DNA from: Haliea salexigens DSM 19537
Lineage (GTDB): Bacteria; Pseudomonadota; Gammaproteobacteria; Pseudomonadales; Halieaceae
Assembly: GCF_000423125.1 (NCBI RefSeq)
Contig: NZ_AUHJ01000013.1
Span: forward strand, 59,494-123,493
Direction of reading: 5' to 3'
DNA: 64,000 nt
Within the stretch, counting starts at the first letter, position 1. Each line of letters starts with the position of its first letter. The notes under the pieces were generated by a model. The model was given only the letters and a program-made list of their open reading frames with translations. It did not search any database and was not told where the DNA came from. The position numbers were made by a program, and so were the translations under genes. Positions 16,137 to 24,129 of this stretch are shown piece after piece.

Positions 16137-16418
16137 ATGGAAGCCGTATTCCTGACCTTTATTTTGATGTTGTCCATTTTTCTGGGCTTCGAACTGATCA
16201 ACAAGGTACCGGCAACGCTGCACACGCCGCTGATGTCCGGTGCCAATGCCATTTCCGGCATTACTGTGGTGGGCGCCATCAGCCTGGCGGGTACCGGCCA
16301 GCACGATATCGCCCAGTGGCTGGGTGCAGCCGCTGTCGCCCTGGCGACAATCAACGTGGTGGGTGGTTACATGGTGACCGACCGCATGCTGGCAATGTTC
16401 AAGAAGAGGGGTAAATAA
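16137..16418 (+). CDS. pntAB: NAD(P) transhydrogenase subunit alpha part 2
   Basis: A 93-residue membrane protein with three to four hydrophobic helices. It corresponds to the C-terminal membrane domain of E. coli PntA and forms part of the proton channel. The segment ELINKVPATLHTPLMSGANA is the typical family signature. The ATG at 16137 follows the pntAA stop by one base, with GAGGGGG as ribosome-binding site. Confidence 0.95.
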   Translation: MEAVFLTFILMLSIFLGFELINKVPATLHTPLMSGANAISGITVVGAISLAGTGQHDIAQWLGAAAVALATINVVGGYMVTDRMLAMFKKRGK

Positions 16419-16420
16419 CC

Positions 16421-17785
16421 ATGGGTGCAACCGGATTGGCCATTCAATTGGCGTTTGTTGTCGCGGCGGCCCTGTTTATTTTCGGCCTCAAGCTGCTCGG
16501 CTCCGCCGCAACGGCGCGCAAGGGTAACCTGCTGTCCGCTGTGGGCATGCTGCTGGCCATTGTCGCGGCCCTCATCGATCAGGGCATTGTCGAATTCCAG
16601 TGGATACTGGTGGGCATGGTCATCGGCGGCGTGATTGGTGCTGCTACTGCACGCCTGGTGCAAATGACGTCCATGCCGGAAATGGTGGCGCTGTTCAATG
16701 GCTTTGGCGGTATGGCCAGCCTGTTGGTCGGCGCCGCGGCGCTGGGTGCCGGCGACAGCAACACCTTTATACTGGTGACCATCGTGCTGTCCATCCTGAT
16801 CGGTGGCCTCACCTTCACCGGCTCGCTGGTGGCCTACGGCAAACTGAGCGAGAAGATCGGCAGTGGCGCAGTTACCTTCAGCGGTCAGCAGGTCGTCAAC
16901 AGCTTGCTGGTGCTGGCCATCCTCGCCAGCGCGGTTATGTTCTGCCTGGAGCCCGCTAACAGCATGTGGCTCTACGCCATCATCGCCCTGTCGCTATTGT
17001 TCGGCATCATGGCGGTGATTCCCATTGGCGGCGCCGACATGCCGGTGGTGATCTCGCTGCTGAACTCCTATTCAGGCCTCGCGGCCTGTGCGGCGGGTTT
17101 CGCCATCAACAACAACATCCTGATTGTTGCCGGCTCCCTGGTAGGCGCCTCCGGTATCATCCTCACGCAAATCATGTGCAAGGCGATGAACCGTTCCCTG
17201 AGCAACGTGTTGTTCAGTGGCTTTGGCAGCGTCAGCAGCGCCGAGACCGTGGTGGAGGGCGAAATCAAACCCATCTCCGTGGAAGACGCGTTCTACGTAT
17301 TGGAAGCGGCCACCAGTGTGGCGATCGTACCCGGCTACGGTATGGCGGTTGCCCAGGCCCAGCACGTGGTCAAGGAGCTGTGTGAGCTGCTCGAAGAAAA
17401 CGGCTGCGAAGTGAATTTCGGTATCCACCCGGTCGCGGGCCGTATGCCGGGGCACATGAACGTGCTGCTGGCGGAAGCGGACGTACCCTACGACCAGCTG
17501 CTGGAAATGGACGAGATCAACCCGCGCATGGAAACCGTGGATGTGGCGATCGTGATTGGTGCCAACGACGTAGTGAACCCCGCTGCCCGTGAAGTGGAGT
17601 CCAGCCCCATCTACGGCATGCCGGTCATCAACGTGGACAAGGCGCGCACCGTGTTCGTGCTCAAGCGGTCCATGGCGTCCGGTTTTGCCGGCATCGAGAA
17701 TCCGCTGTTCTACAAGGAAAACACCCGCATGCTGTTCGGCGATGCCAAGGAAAGCATTGGCGGCCTGATCCGCGAGTTCAGCTAA
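16421..17785 (+). CDS. pntB: NAD(P) transhydrogenase subunit beta
   Basis: The 454-residue beta subunit: about nine transmembrane helices (domain II) followed by the soluble NADP(H)-binding domain III from about residue 280. Domain III shows GYGMAVAQAQH and the GIHPVAGRMPGHMNVLLAEA segment. With PntAA and PntAB it makes the complete enzyme that uses the proton gradient to generate NADPH. The start is two bases after pntAB. A GC hairpin follows the stop. Confidence 0.97.
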   Translation: MGATGLAIQLAFVVAAALFIFGLKLLGSAATARKGNLLSAVGMLLAIVAALIDQGIVEFQWILVGMVIGGVIGAATARLVQMTSMPEMVALFNGFGGMASLLVGAAALGAGDSNTFILVTIVLSILIGGLTFTGSLVAYGKLSEKIGSGAVTFSGQQVVNSLLVLAILASAVMFCLEPANSMWLYAIIALSLLFGIMAVIPIGGADMPVVISLLNSYSGLAACAAGFAINNNILIVAGSLVGASGIILTQIMCKAMNRSLSNVLFSGFGSVSSAETVVEGEIKPISVEDAFYVLEAATSVAIVPGYGMAVAQAQHVVKELCELLEENGCEVNFGIHPVAGRMPGHMNVLLAEADVPYDQLLEMDEINPRMETVDVAIVIGANDVVNPAAREVESSPIYGMPVINVDKARTVFVLKRSMASGFAGIENPLFYKENTRMLFGDAKESIGGLIREFS

Positions 17786-17795
17786 GCCCTTCTCG

Positions 17796-17823
17796 CCCTG
17801 CGGGTGCCTGCGCGCCCGCGGGG
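17796..17823 (+). terminator. hairpin after pntB, possible terminator
   Basis: CCCTGCGGG (17796-17804) pairs with CCCGCGGGG (17815-17823) with one wobble. No T-run follows, so intrinsic termination is uncertain. Confidence 0.4.
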
Positions 17824-18096
17824 TGTCGTCGCCTCCCACCCCCGCTGGTGTTGTAGGCGAATGTTCCAGCGTTCTTTTTGCATCTAGAGCCGGGTAGGAC
17901 GCGGTCCGCCCTTGCAAAGTCCGAAGCACTGCTTCGCGCTTACTATGGTCGTTGCTAGAAAGCAAACACGGCTATCTTGTCCCAACAAACCCCAATTGTG
18001 ATCTAGTCTCTGCTGTTCAGCGGAGAGTACTTGGGGTTTTGGATAATCTTGGTTAGGCACCCTCGATCGAGGCTTTTAATGTGTGAGGAGAGCGCT
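17824..18096 (+). other. gene-free start of accessory patch, with palindromes
   Basis: I see no coding gene. Base composition shifts to AT-richer than the flanks. It holds a short perfect hairpin (CGAAGC-ACT-GCTTCG, 17922-17936) and a long imperfect palindrome at 17980-18058. In the latter, AAACCCCAA (17987-17995) pairs with TTGGGGTTT (18031-18039), and an inner stem TCTCTGC/GCGGAGA (18007-18013, 18020-18026) closes a six-base loop. The palindrome ends in GTTAGGC (18052-18058). Confidence 0.5.
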
Positions 18097-18351
18097 ATGA
18101 AACGCCTTTTCGGAAATCCAGCTTTAATGATCCTCCTCTCACTGGCCCTGTGGATTGGCATTGCGGAGTTTCTCGATCACGCTCCTCTCCAGTTTGTTTT
18201 GACAGTCATTCTGATAGTGATTTTCTCGTCGCTTCTGCTTACATCACGCTGTCCCAGGTGTGGCGATACATACGGAAGCACTATGATGAATTACGTCGTG
18301 ACGCAAAACTGCTGTAAAAAGTGTGCAAGGTCGGGGCACTCGAAGAACTGA
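18097..18351 (+). CDS. small membrane protein with cysteine-rich (zinc-ribbon-like) tail
   Basis: I do not recognise this 84-residue protein. It has two predicted transmembrane helices (about 9-25 and 31-50) followed by a short soluble tail with C52-x2-C55 and C72, C73-x2-C76, a pattern suggesting a small zinc ribbon. The ATG at 18097 is chosen for the strong GAGGAGAG ribosome-binding site six to thirteen bases upstream; the upstream extension of the frame is unlikely. It is the first gene of the accessory patch between pntB and the ABC exporter. No function is assigned. Confidence 0.6.
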   Translation: MKRLFGNPALMILLSLALWIGIAEFLDHAPLQFVLTVILIVIFSSLLLTSRCPRCGDTYGSTMMNYVVTQNCCKKCARSGHSKN

Positions 18352-18452
18352 ATAGTCAAAGCGGCAAGAGTTAGCTAACACAGCCTTTGAGAGCGTGCAG
18401 CTGGGTTCCGTTCCCTTTGAACATTTTCATGATTGGCGAGGTACTGTTGCGA

Positions 18453-18890
18453 GTGATTTTTTCGAAGACGATACTAGCCTTGTTAGTTGTTGTGATCGCT
18501 GGCTGCAACCAGAAGTTCGAAGATATAAGCTCTTCTCCAGAGTTTCGCAGCATGATCGGCACCAAGTACGTTGTGAAGAAGGCACTTTTGATTCACGGGG
18601 TCACACCGGACATAGGGCAAGAGCACGTTCAATATTTCGCAATCACACGGACTCCAGGCATGGGTGGTCCCGAAGTTCTTTCTTCTGAGCCCCTCGTTGT
18701 TGGCTCAGTTGTATTGGTAACCAAAGTAGAGCGTTGCTCCAATTGCCTTTTTGGATCGCCAATTCACATAGTAGTTGAGTTGATCGCGGGTACTTTGTCG
18801 CCTCAAGTGCCGGTGCGGATCTATCAATTGCGAAGCATAAAAGAGAACGGCGACGTTTTTTTAACAAGTGAGTATTTTGAGCGAATCTGA
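18453..18890 (+). CDS. putative lipoprotein, accessory patch
   Basis: A 145-residue protein of unknown function. From the GTG at 18453 it has a compact lipoprotein signal: a Lys near the N-terminus, a hydrophobic core, then IAG-C with the lipidated Cys at position 18. GGCGAGG lies 11 bases upstream. An ATG at 18429 is the alternative start and would add eight residues. The mature part is probably beta-rich and contains a CSNC motif. Codon use is unlike the GC-rich neighbours, which suggests acquisition by transfer. Proximity to an RHS remnant raises the possibility of an immunity or anchor role, which is inference only. Confidence 0.6.
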   Translation: MIFSKTILALLVVVIAGCNQKFEDISSSPEFRSMIGTKYVVKKALLIHGVTPDIGQEHVQYFAITRTPGMGGPEVLSSEPLVVGSVVLVTKVERCSNCLFGSPIHIVVELIAGTLSPQVPVRIYQLRSIKENGDVFLTSEYFERI

Positions 18891-18949
18891 GGCTTTTCAT
18901 TGAGCGCGCTTACGCAAGTAATAATCTTGATCTGCGGACAATGCAGTAG

Positions 18950-19347
18950 GCACTCAGATTCCTCTTGCCGTCCCACACCTTTGCCTACGATGCCAATGGT
19001 AACCTCGGTACGCGGGACGGCACCCCCATGATCACCTGTTCCAGCTTGAACAAACCCGTCTCGATCACCACGGCCTCCGTGAACTATGGCTTTGACAACG
19101 GCCCCGACGGGGCTCGCTACCGCAAGGTGCATAATGGACAGACCACGCACTACGTGGGTAAAAACTTCGAGGCCATCAATACCGGCGGGCTGGGATTCGA
19201 TACACACCGGCACTACGTCCGCGCCAACGGACGCGTGATCATGATCCTGGAAGATGTGAACGGGCGGTTACACACCGCTACGTGCACACGGACCACCTGG
19301 ATGAAGTGGGGATTACACATCCTCGGCAGTCACCTCCCGACTGTTAG
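18950..19347 (+). pseudogene. RHS/YD-repeat protein remnant, frameshifted
   Basis: The frame opens after a stop at 18947-18949 and reads FAYDANGN, then NKPVSITTASVNYGFDNGPD, GARYRKV and HYVGKNFE, all typical of the core just before the RHS C-terminal junction. At about 19255-19285 the conserved continuation (HRYVHTDHLDEVG) is found in another frame, showing a frameshift. That frame stops at 19347. The large N-terminal RHS part is absent. RHS proteins are polymorphic toxins; this piece is a dead leftover. It indicates that an RHS locus once existed here and was mostly deleted. Confidence 0.82.
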
Positions 19348-19412
19348 CAGACTTAGTGGAAACGTCGGTTTCATGGGCGGGATGGCAACTCTTGATACAG
19401 GATCCGAATGAG

Positions 19413-19703
19413 ATGAGCCCAGATCAGAAGAACGTTTGGTGGGCTTGGGTCTTCCGAGCCCTGTGGTTTCTTTACACTCTCCTGCTTATTGCTACTGGCT
19501 ATTTTAATAATACGTCACTTGGAAAAATTATCTTTAGCATATTTATGGGAACTGGCGGATGGGCAGGGGTATATTGGTTTATCGTGAAAGAAGACTTCGT
19601 CTTTATTTCCCAGACCTTGAAGCATGAAGAGCATAAACTCTTGCGTATAGTGGTCTTGTGCTTTTTTTTAGTTGCGCTTCACCAGATCCCTACCGGCGTT
19701 TAA
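19413..19703 (+). CDS. small hypothetical membrane protein, accessory patch
   Basis: An unrecognised 96-residue protein with three predicted transmembrane segments (about residues 10-28, 36-57 and 76-93). A charged loop containing KHEEHK lies between the second and third. ATG at 19413 is preferred; an in-frame ATG at 19356 would run into the RHS remnant. The sequence is AT-rich relative to the chromosome. It sits immediately behind the RHS remnant on the same strand, where immunity genes normally lie, but nothing in the sequence proves such a role. Confidence 0.5.
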   Translation: MSPDQKNVWWAWVFRALWFLYTLLLIATGYFNNTSLGKIIFSIFMGTGGWAGVYWFIVKEDFVFISQTLKHEEHKLLRIVVLCFFLVALHQIPTGV

Positions 19704-19748
19704 TACAAGTTCACAAAGCAGTTACTAGTTATAGTTTGGTGGTATAAA

Positions 19749-20099
19749 TTGGAAAGTAAAGAAGGTCATCTGTACGACCTGATAGTGACTCCGAATTACC
19801 GCAAGGTGTACGGCTGGCTTTTATTTACGGGCGCTGCGTTAATAGGCGTGGGTGTTGTGTTTGCTGTGTTGGCAGGGAGGCCAGTGAATTTTCCGCTTAT
19901 GGTAAGTACCTTCGCCTATGTGTGCTTCATGTTTTTTCGGGTGTACCGATCCAGATCTCATGGCCCTACTCGAGATCGCCTCAAGTCGGCCACTCCAGAA
20001 CAGGCGTGGAGTGTAATGGTCGGCGGCTATCTCTGGGCACTTCCGGCCTTCGTAGCGCTGGTGTTAATTTACCACTGCTCCGCGAGAGCACTTTACTGA
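19749..20099 (+). CDS. small hypothetical membrane protein, accessory patch
   Basis: An unrecognised 116-residue protein with about three hydrophobic segments (near 20-40, 47-64 and 92-112) and a basic loop around residues 68-78. The only early start is TTG at 19749, preceded by a weak GGTGG. It could instead begin at an internal codon. It is the last gene of the accessory patch, which ends about 100 bases before the convergent ABC exporter gene. Its role is unknown; an RHS-linked immunity or orphan cargo gene is possible. Confidence 0.5.
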   Translation: MESKEGHLYDLIVTPNYRKVYGWLLFTGAALIGVGVVFAVLAGRPVNFPLMVSTFAYVCFMFFRVYRSRSHGPTRDRLKSATPEQAWSVMVGGYLWALPAFVALVLIYHCSARALY

Positions 20100-20198
20100 C
20101 TGTGACGCCAATTCGTAAGCTTCCCCGTCAAGTGGACAGTTATATGCTGAGTAACCCGCTGAGGCCGAGTCTCATTGTAGTGGCTCAAAGCTTCCGGA

Positions 20199-21947
20199 TC
20201 ACTGCTCCCGAAACTGCAAACTCGCCAGCCGCGCATACAGCGGTGAGTCGTTCAGCAGGCTGTCGTGCGTTCCTGTGGCCACCAACTGCCCCTTGTCCAG
20301 CACGGCGATGCGGTCTGCGTGGCGTATGGTGGACAGACGGTGGGCGATGATCACCGTGGTGCGGTTGCGCATGAGTTCTTCCAGGGCGAGCTGCACCTGG
20401 TGCTCGCTCTCGCTATCCAGGGCGCTGGTGGCCTCGTCCAGCAATAGCACGCGGGGGTTTGCCAGGATGGCGCGCGCCAGGGCGATGCGCTGCCGCTGGC
20501 CGCCGGACAGGCGCACGCCCTGCTCGCCCAGTTCGCTGTCATAGCCGTTGGGCAGGCGCTGGATGAACTCATGGGCGTGGGCGGCCCTGGCTGCGGCCAC
20601 CACCTCCTCCGCGCTGGCGGCGGGCATGCCGTAGGCAATGTTGTAGCGCACGGTGCCGGTGAACAGCGCCGGCTGTTGCGGCACCAGGGCCATTTGCTGG
20701 CGCAGGGTTTCCAGGCGCATGTCGCGCAGATCCACGCCGTCGAACAGCACGGCGCCGCTCTGCGGGTCGTAAAAGCGCAACAGCAGCTGGAACACCGTGG
20801 ATTTGCCGCCGCCGGAGGGACCAACCAGTGCCAGGCTTTTGCCCTCCTCAATCTTGAGTGACAGGCCCTTCAGCGCCGGATCTGCCGGGCGCGCGGGATA
20901 GGCGAAGGTGACATCGCACAAGCTCAGGCTCGCGCGCCGGGGCACGGAGCTGCTGCTGCCATCAACGATGTCACTGTGGGTATGTAGCAGTTCAAGCAGG
21001 CGCTCGGACGCACCGGCGGCGCGCTGCAGTTCGCCCCAGACTTCCGAGATAGTGGCGAAGCCGGAGCCGACCATGAGTGCATAAAACACGAACGCACCCA
21101 GCTCACCCCCGCTCATCTCACCGGTGATGACCGATTGGCCGCCGCTCCAGAGCATGGCGGCCATACCGCCAAACAGCAGCAGGATGGCGGCGCCTACCAG
21201 TAGCGCCCGCTGGCGAATGCGCCGGCGGGCGATGGCAAAGGCGCGCTCCACTTCCACGCCGAAGGCGGCGCTTTCGCGGCTCTCACTGGTGTAGCTCTGC
21301 ACGGTGCGAATGTGCTGGATGATTTCGCCGGCGTAGCTGCCCACGTTGGCAATGCTGTCCTGGCTCTGGGTGGACAGGCGCCGCACGCGTCGGCCGAAAA
21401 ACAGGATGGGCAACAGCACCAATGGCACCGCCACTGTGATAATGAGGCTCAGCTGGATATTGGTGATGAACATCAGCACCAGGCCGCCGATCAGCGTGAG
21501 GCCGCTGCGCAGTGCCATGCTCAGGGAGGAGCCGATGATGGTCTGCAGCAGCGTGGTGTCGGTGGTGAGACGCGACATGATCTCGCCGCTGCGGTTGGTT
21601 TCGAAATACCCGGGGTCCAGGTGGATGATGTTGTCAAAGACCGCGTTGCGGATATCAGCGCTCACGCGTTCGCCCAGCCAGGACACAAAATAGAAGCGGG
21701 CGAAGGTGCCCACCGCCATGGCCGCGGCAATGACCAGTATGACGCCGATGGCATTGGCGAGGTCCCCCCGGGTGCCGCCGCTGAAGCCCTCGTCGATCAG
21801 CAACTGGATGCCACGACCCAGGAACAGGGTGGCGCCTGCGGTGAAGACAAGTGCCGTACCCGCCGCCAGTAGCCGCCCGCGGTAGGGCAGCAGGAAACGC
21901 AGTATGGCCAGCAGCGGCGACAGGCTGCGGCCGGACTTTGCGGCCAT
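20199..21947 (-). CDS. ABC transporter half-exporter, MsbA-like
   Basis: A 582-residue half transporter of the ABCB/MsbA type with an N-terminal six-helix permease domain (about residues 15-310) and a C-terminal ATPase (about 340-580). The ATPase has Walker A GPSGGGKST, signature LSGGQRQR and Walker B VLLLDEATSALD. It should work as a homodimer in the inner membrane, exporting a lipid or hydrophobic compound. It resembles the MsbA-related subfamily rather than the essential lipid A flippase. Its ATG shares one base with the tatC stop, so it is read through from the tat operon. Confidence 0.93.
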   Translation of the reverse strand: MAAKSGRSLSPLLAILRFLLPYRGRLLAAGTALVFTAGATLFLGRGIQLLIDEGFSGGTRGDLANAIGVILVIAAAMAVGTFARFYFVSWLGERVSADIRNAVFDNIIHLDPGYFETNRSGEIMSRLTTDTTLLQTIIGSSLSMALRSGLTLIGGLVLMFITNIQLSLIITVAVPLVLLPILFFGRRVRRLSTQSQDSIANVGSYAGEIIQHIRTVQSYTSESRESAAFGVEVERAFAIARRRIRQRALLVGAAILLLFGGMAAMLWSGGQSVITGEMSGGELGAFVFYALMVGSGFATISEVWGELQRAAGASERLLELLHTHSDIVDGSSSSVPRRASLSLCDVTFAYPARPADPALKGLSLKIEEGKSLALVGPSGGGKSTVFQLLLRFYDPQSGAVLFDGVDLRDMRLETLRQQMALVPQQPALFTGTVRYNIAYGMPAASAEEVVAAARAAHAHEFIQRLPNGYDSELGEQGVRLSGGQRQRIALARAILANPRVLLLDEATSALDSESEHQVQLALEELMRNRTTVIIAHRLSTIRHADRIAVLDKGQLVATGTHDSLLNDSPLYARLASLQFREQ

Positions 21948-22696
21948 TACTCCGCGTCCGCGGCAGCGCGGCGCCGTTTGATGATGCGCCCGAACACGAT
22001 GCCGAGTTCAAACAGGCACCACATGGGCACCGCCAGCAAGGCCTGGGAGATCACATCCGGCGGGGTGAGCAGCATGCCGAAGACAAAGCAGCCGACGATG
22101 ACATAGGGCCGTTTGCGTGCGAGGTCCTCGGGGGTGGTGATGCCCGCCGAGATCATGATGACGACGGCGATGGGAATCTCGAAGGAAATACCGAAGGCAA
22201 AAAACAGCTTGAGCACAAAGTTCAGGTAGCTGTTGATGTCGGTCATGATGGCGATATCTTCCGGGCCCACGCTGGTAAAGAAGCCGAACACCAGCGGAAA
22301 CACGACGTAATAGGCAAACGCCGCGCCGGCGTAGAACAGCAGTACGCTGGACGCCAGCAGCGGAACCGCCAGGCGTTTTTCATGCCGGTACATGCCGGGC
22401 GCGATAAAACTCCAGGCCTGGTACAGCACGTAGGGTATGGCGATGAAAATGGCGGCGACCAGGGTGAGCTTGAATGGCGTGAGGAAGGGTGACGCCACGT
22501 CTGTGGCGATCATGGAGGTACCTTCGGGCAGCAGCGCGCGCAGCGGCTCGGAGACGAAACTGTAGATCTCGTTGGCGAACGGAAACAGCCCGATGAACAC
22601 GATAAGCACGGCGAGCAATGCGCGCAACAGGCGATCGCGCAGCTCGGTCAGGTGCGCTACCAGGGGCAGCGGCTGGTCCTCGGTCTCGTCGTTCAT
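21947..22696 (-). CDS. tatC: Sec-independent protein translocase TatC
   Basis: A 249-residue polytopic protein with six transmembrane helices. It is the TatC core of the twin-arginine translocase that binds the RR signal peptide. Conserved features include the [14 protein letters not shown]-terminal cytoplasmic segment and the [14 protein letters not shown] segment. It overlaps tatB by four bases (ATGA) and the downstream exporter by one base. Confidence 0.97.
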   Translation of the reverse strand: MNDETEDQPLPLVAHLTELRDRLLRALLAVLIVFIGLFPFANEIYSFVSEPLRALLPEGTSMIATDVASPFLTPFKLTLVAAIFIAIPYVLYQAWSFIAPGMYRHEKRLAVPLLASSVLLFYAGAAFAYYVVFPLVFGFFTSVGPEDIAIMTDINSYLNFVLKLFFAFGISFEIPIAVVIMISAGITTPEDLARKRPYVIVGCFVFGMLLTPPDVISQALLAVPMWCLFELGIVFGRIIKRRRAAADAE

Positions 22697-23091
22697 TTCT
22701 CCGGAGGTTCCTGTGCGCCGCTCGTGGTCTCGCCATCGCGGGCCGTCCCGACGCTCGCTGAGTCAGGGCTCGCCTGTTCAGAGCTCGCCTGGCCGGGGCT
22801 TGCGGTGGAGGCGGGCCCGGTTGCCCTGCTACCTCCGGTGGCTGTCTTGAAGGAATCACCGGCCTGCTGCGCGTCGCGTTTCAGGTCGCTGCCGGTTTTG
22901 CGCAGTTCCTGCATGACGGCATCGTTGTGCAGTTCCTGCTCTACCTCGCTGCGGATCTGGTTGAAGCCGCGACGAATCTGCGCCACCCAGGCGCTAACTG
23001 TACGGATCGTCGAGGGCAGCCGTTCCGGCCCTATCACCAGCAAGCCCACCACGCCAATCAGTAGCAGCTCGGCGAAACCGATATCAAACAT
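22693..23091 (-). CDS. tatB: Sec-independent protein translocase TatB
   Basis: A 132-residue TatB with the single N-terminal helix and amphipathic helix ([19 protein letters not shown], then GPERLP). A long charged cytoplasmic region and a low-complexity tail rich in Ala, Ser, Gly and Pro follow. TatB pairs with TatC in the substrate receptor complex. It lies between tatA and tatC in the usual order. Confidence 0.96.
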   Translation of the reverse strand: MFDIGFAELLLIGVVGLLVIGPERLPSTIRTVSAWVAQIRRGFNQIRSEVEQELHNDAVMQELRKTGSDLKRDAQQAGDSFKTATGGSRATGPASTASPGQASSEQASPDSASVGTARDGETTSGAQEPPEK

Positions 23092-23100
23092 GGTGCTGTA

Positions 23101-23328
23101 TCACGGTTTGCTGTTGTCGCTCCGCGCGTCACCGGCACTTTCTTCTGCGGCGTCCTTGTTTTCGGCGTCCTGTTTGCCGCTGTCTTCGTCCTGAATGCTC
23201 TTGCGGAAGCCCTTCACCGCGCTGCCCAGGTCACTGCCCAGCGTGCGCAAGCGCTTGGTGCCGAACAACATGATGACAATGGCGAGAATGATCAACAATT
23301 GCCAGATACTGATGCCACCGATACCCAT
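23101..23328 (-). CDS. tatA: Sec-independent protein translocase TatA
   Basis: A 75-residue TatA, the pore-forming subunit. It has the short N-terminal transmembrane helix ([17 protein letters not shown]), the hinge and amphipathic helix ([20 protein letters not shown]) and an acidic/basic tail. It is first in tatABC, 33 bases after hisE. Confidence 0.97.
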   Translation of the reverse strand: MGIGGISIWQLLIILAIVIMLFGTKRLRTLGSDLGSAVKGFRKSIQDEDSGKQDAENKDAAEESAGDARSDNSKP

Positions 23329-23361
23329 GTGTGTCTCCGTCGTGTGATAGTGATGTCGCGG

Positions 23362-23682
23362 TCAACCGCGGGAAGCTTTCTCGTCCAGCCCGGACACGCC
23401 GAAACGTGTTGCCAGGCACTCCAGCACCGCCCCGGAATCCAGCTCCAGGTGAGAGAGCATGACCAGGGTATGAAACCAGAGGTCAGCCACTTCCCCGACC
23501 AGTTCCTGCCGGTCCTCGCCTGCATCCTTGGCGGCGATGATTACCTCGGTAGCCTCTTCCCCAACTTTCTCCAGGATCTTGTTCAAACCCCGGTGGTGCA
23601 GGCTGGCCACGTAGGAACTTTCCGGGCTTGCCGTACGGCGCGCCGCGAGTATCGCGTCCAATTGTTGCAGAACATCGTTCAC
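23362..23682 (-). CDS. hisE: phosphoribosyl-ATP pyrophosphatase
   Basis: HisE (106 residues, MazG-like all-alpha fold) catalyses the second step of histidine synthesis, removing pyrophosphate from phosphoribosyl-ATP. The conserved block [19 protein letters not shown] carries the metal-binding Glu residues, followed by [13 protein letters not shown]. The GTG start at 23682 overlaps the hisI stop (GTGA). HisI and HisE are separate proteins here, as in Pseudomonas, and lie between ubi and tat genes rather than in a his operon. Confidence 0.96.
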   Translation of the reverse strand: MNDVLQQLDAILAARRTASPESSYVASLHHRGLNKILEKVGEEATEVIIAAKDAGEDRQELVGEVADLWFHTLVMLSHLELDSGAVLECLATRFGVSGLDEKASRG

Positions 23683-24095
23683 GGTGTGTTTCCGTACATG
23701 GATTCGGGGGATTTTAGCACCGGGTCGGTAACCTCCCAGTTGTCACCGCTCCAGCGCCGGTAAAAGCAGTGGCGGCGGCCGGTGTGGCAGGCAACGCCGC
23801 CCAGTTGCTCGACGCGCAGCAACACGGTGTCGCCGTCGCAGTCCAGGCGCAGTTCGCGCAGCAGCTGCACATTTCCGGAGCTTTCGCCCTTGCTCCACAG
23901 GGCCTGACGCGAGCGCGACCAGTACACGGCACGGCCTGTCTCCGCGGTGCGCTGCAGCGCTTCCGCATTCATCCAGGCAAGCATCAGCACATCGCCGTTG
24001 GCGGCATCCTGAGCGACCGCGGGCACCAGGCCCTGATCGTTCCAGCGCACGGCCTGCAGCAGGGTTGCGGTGTTTTCAGATGTCATCGTTTCCAT
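23679..24095 (-). CDS. hisI: phosphoribosyl-AMP cyclohydrolase
   Basis: HisI (138 residues) opens the purine ring of phosphoribosyl-AMP, the third step of histidine synthesis. Conserved blocks: [30 protein letters not shown], then the metal-binding segment [11 protein letters not shown] and the Cys-His set [12 protein letters not shown]. Start ATG at 24095, with a second in-frame ATG three codons later. It overlaps hisE by four bases. Confidence 0.96.
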   Translation of the reverse strand: METMTSENTATLLQAVRWNDQGLVPAVAQDAANGDVLMLAWMNAEALQRTAETGRAVYWSRSRQALWSKGESSGNVQLLRELRLDCDGDTVLLRVEQLGGVACHTGRRHCFYRRWSGDNWEVTDPVLKSPESMYGNTP

Positions 24096-24129
24096 AGGCC
24101 GGCATTATGGCACACCGGCCAGAGCCCGC

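Noticed and set aside
18395..18688. Alternative reading frame over the lipoprotein gene
   Set aside because: The chosen frame has a well-formed lipoprotein signal and runs longer; the alternative is Arg/His-rich and featureless.
17786..20198. Full integron cassette array
   Set aside because: Only one poor attC-like site is visible, no integrase is present, and no matching sites follow the other small ORFs.
23362..24095. hisI/hisE as a broken bifunctional HisIE gene
   Set aside because: Separate HisI and HisE with a four-base overlap is the normal state in Pseudomonas-like bacteria, and both are full length.
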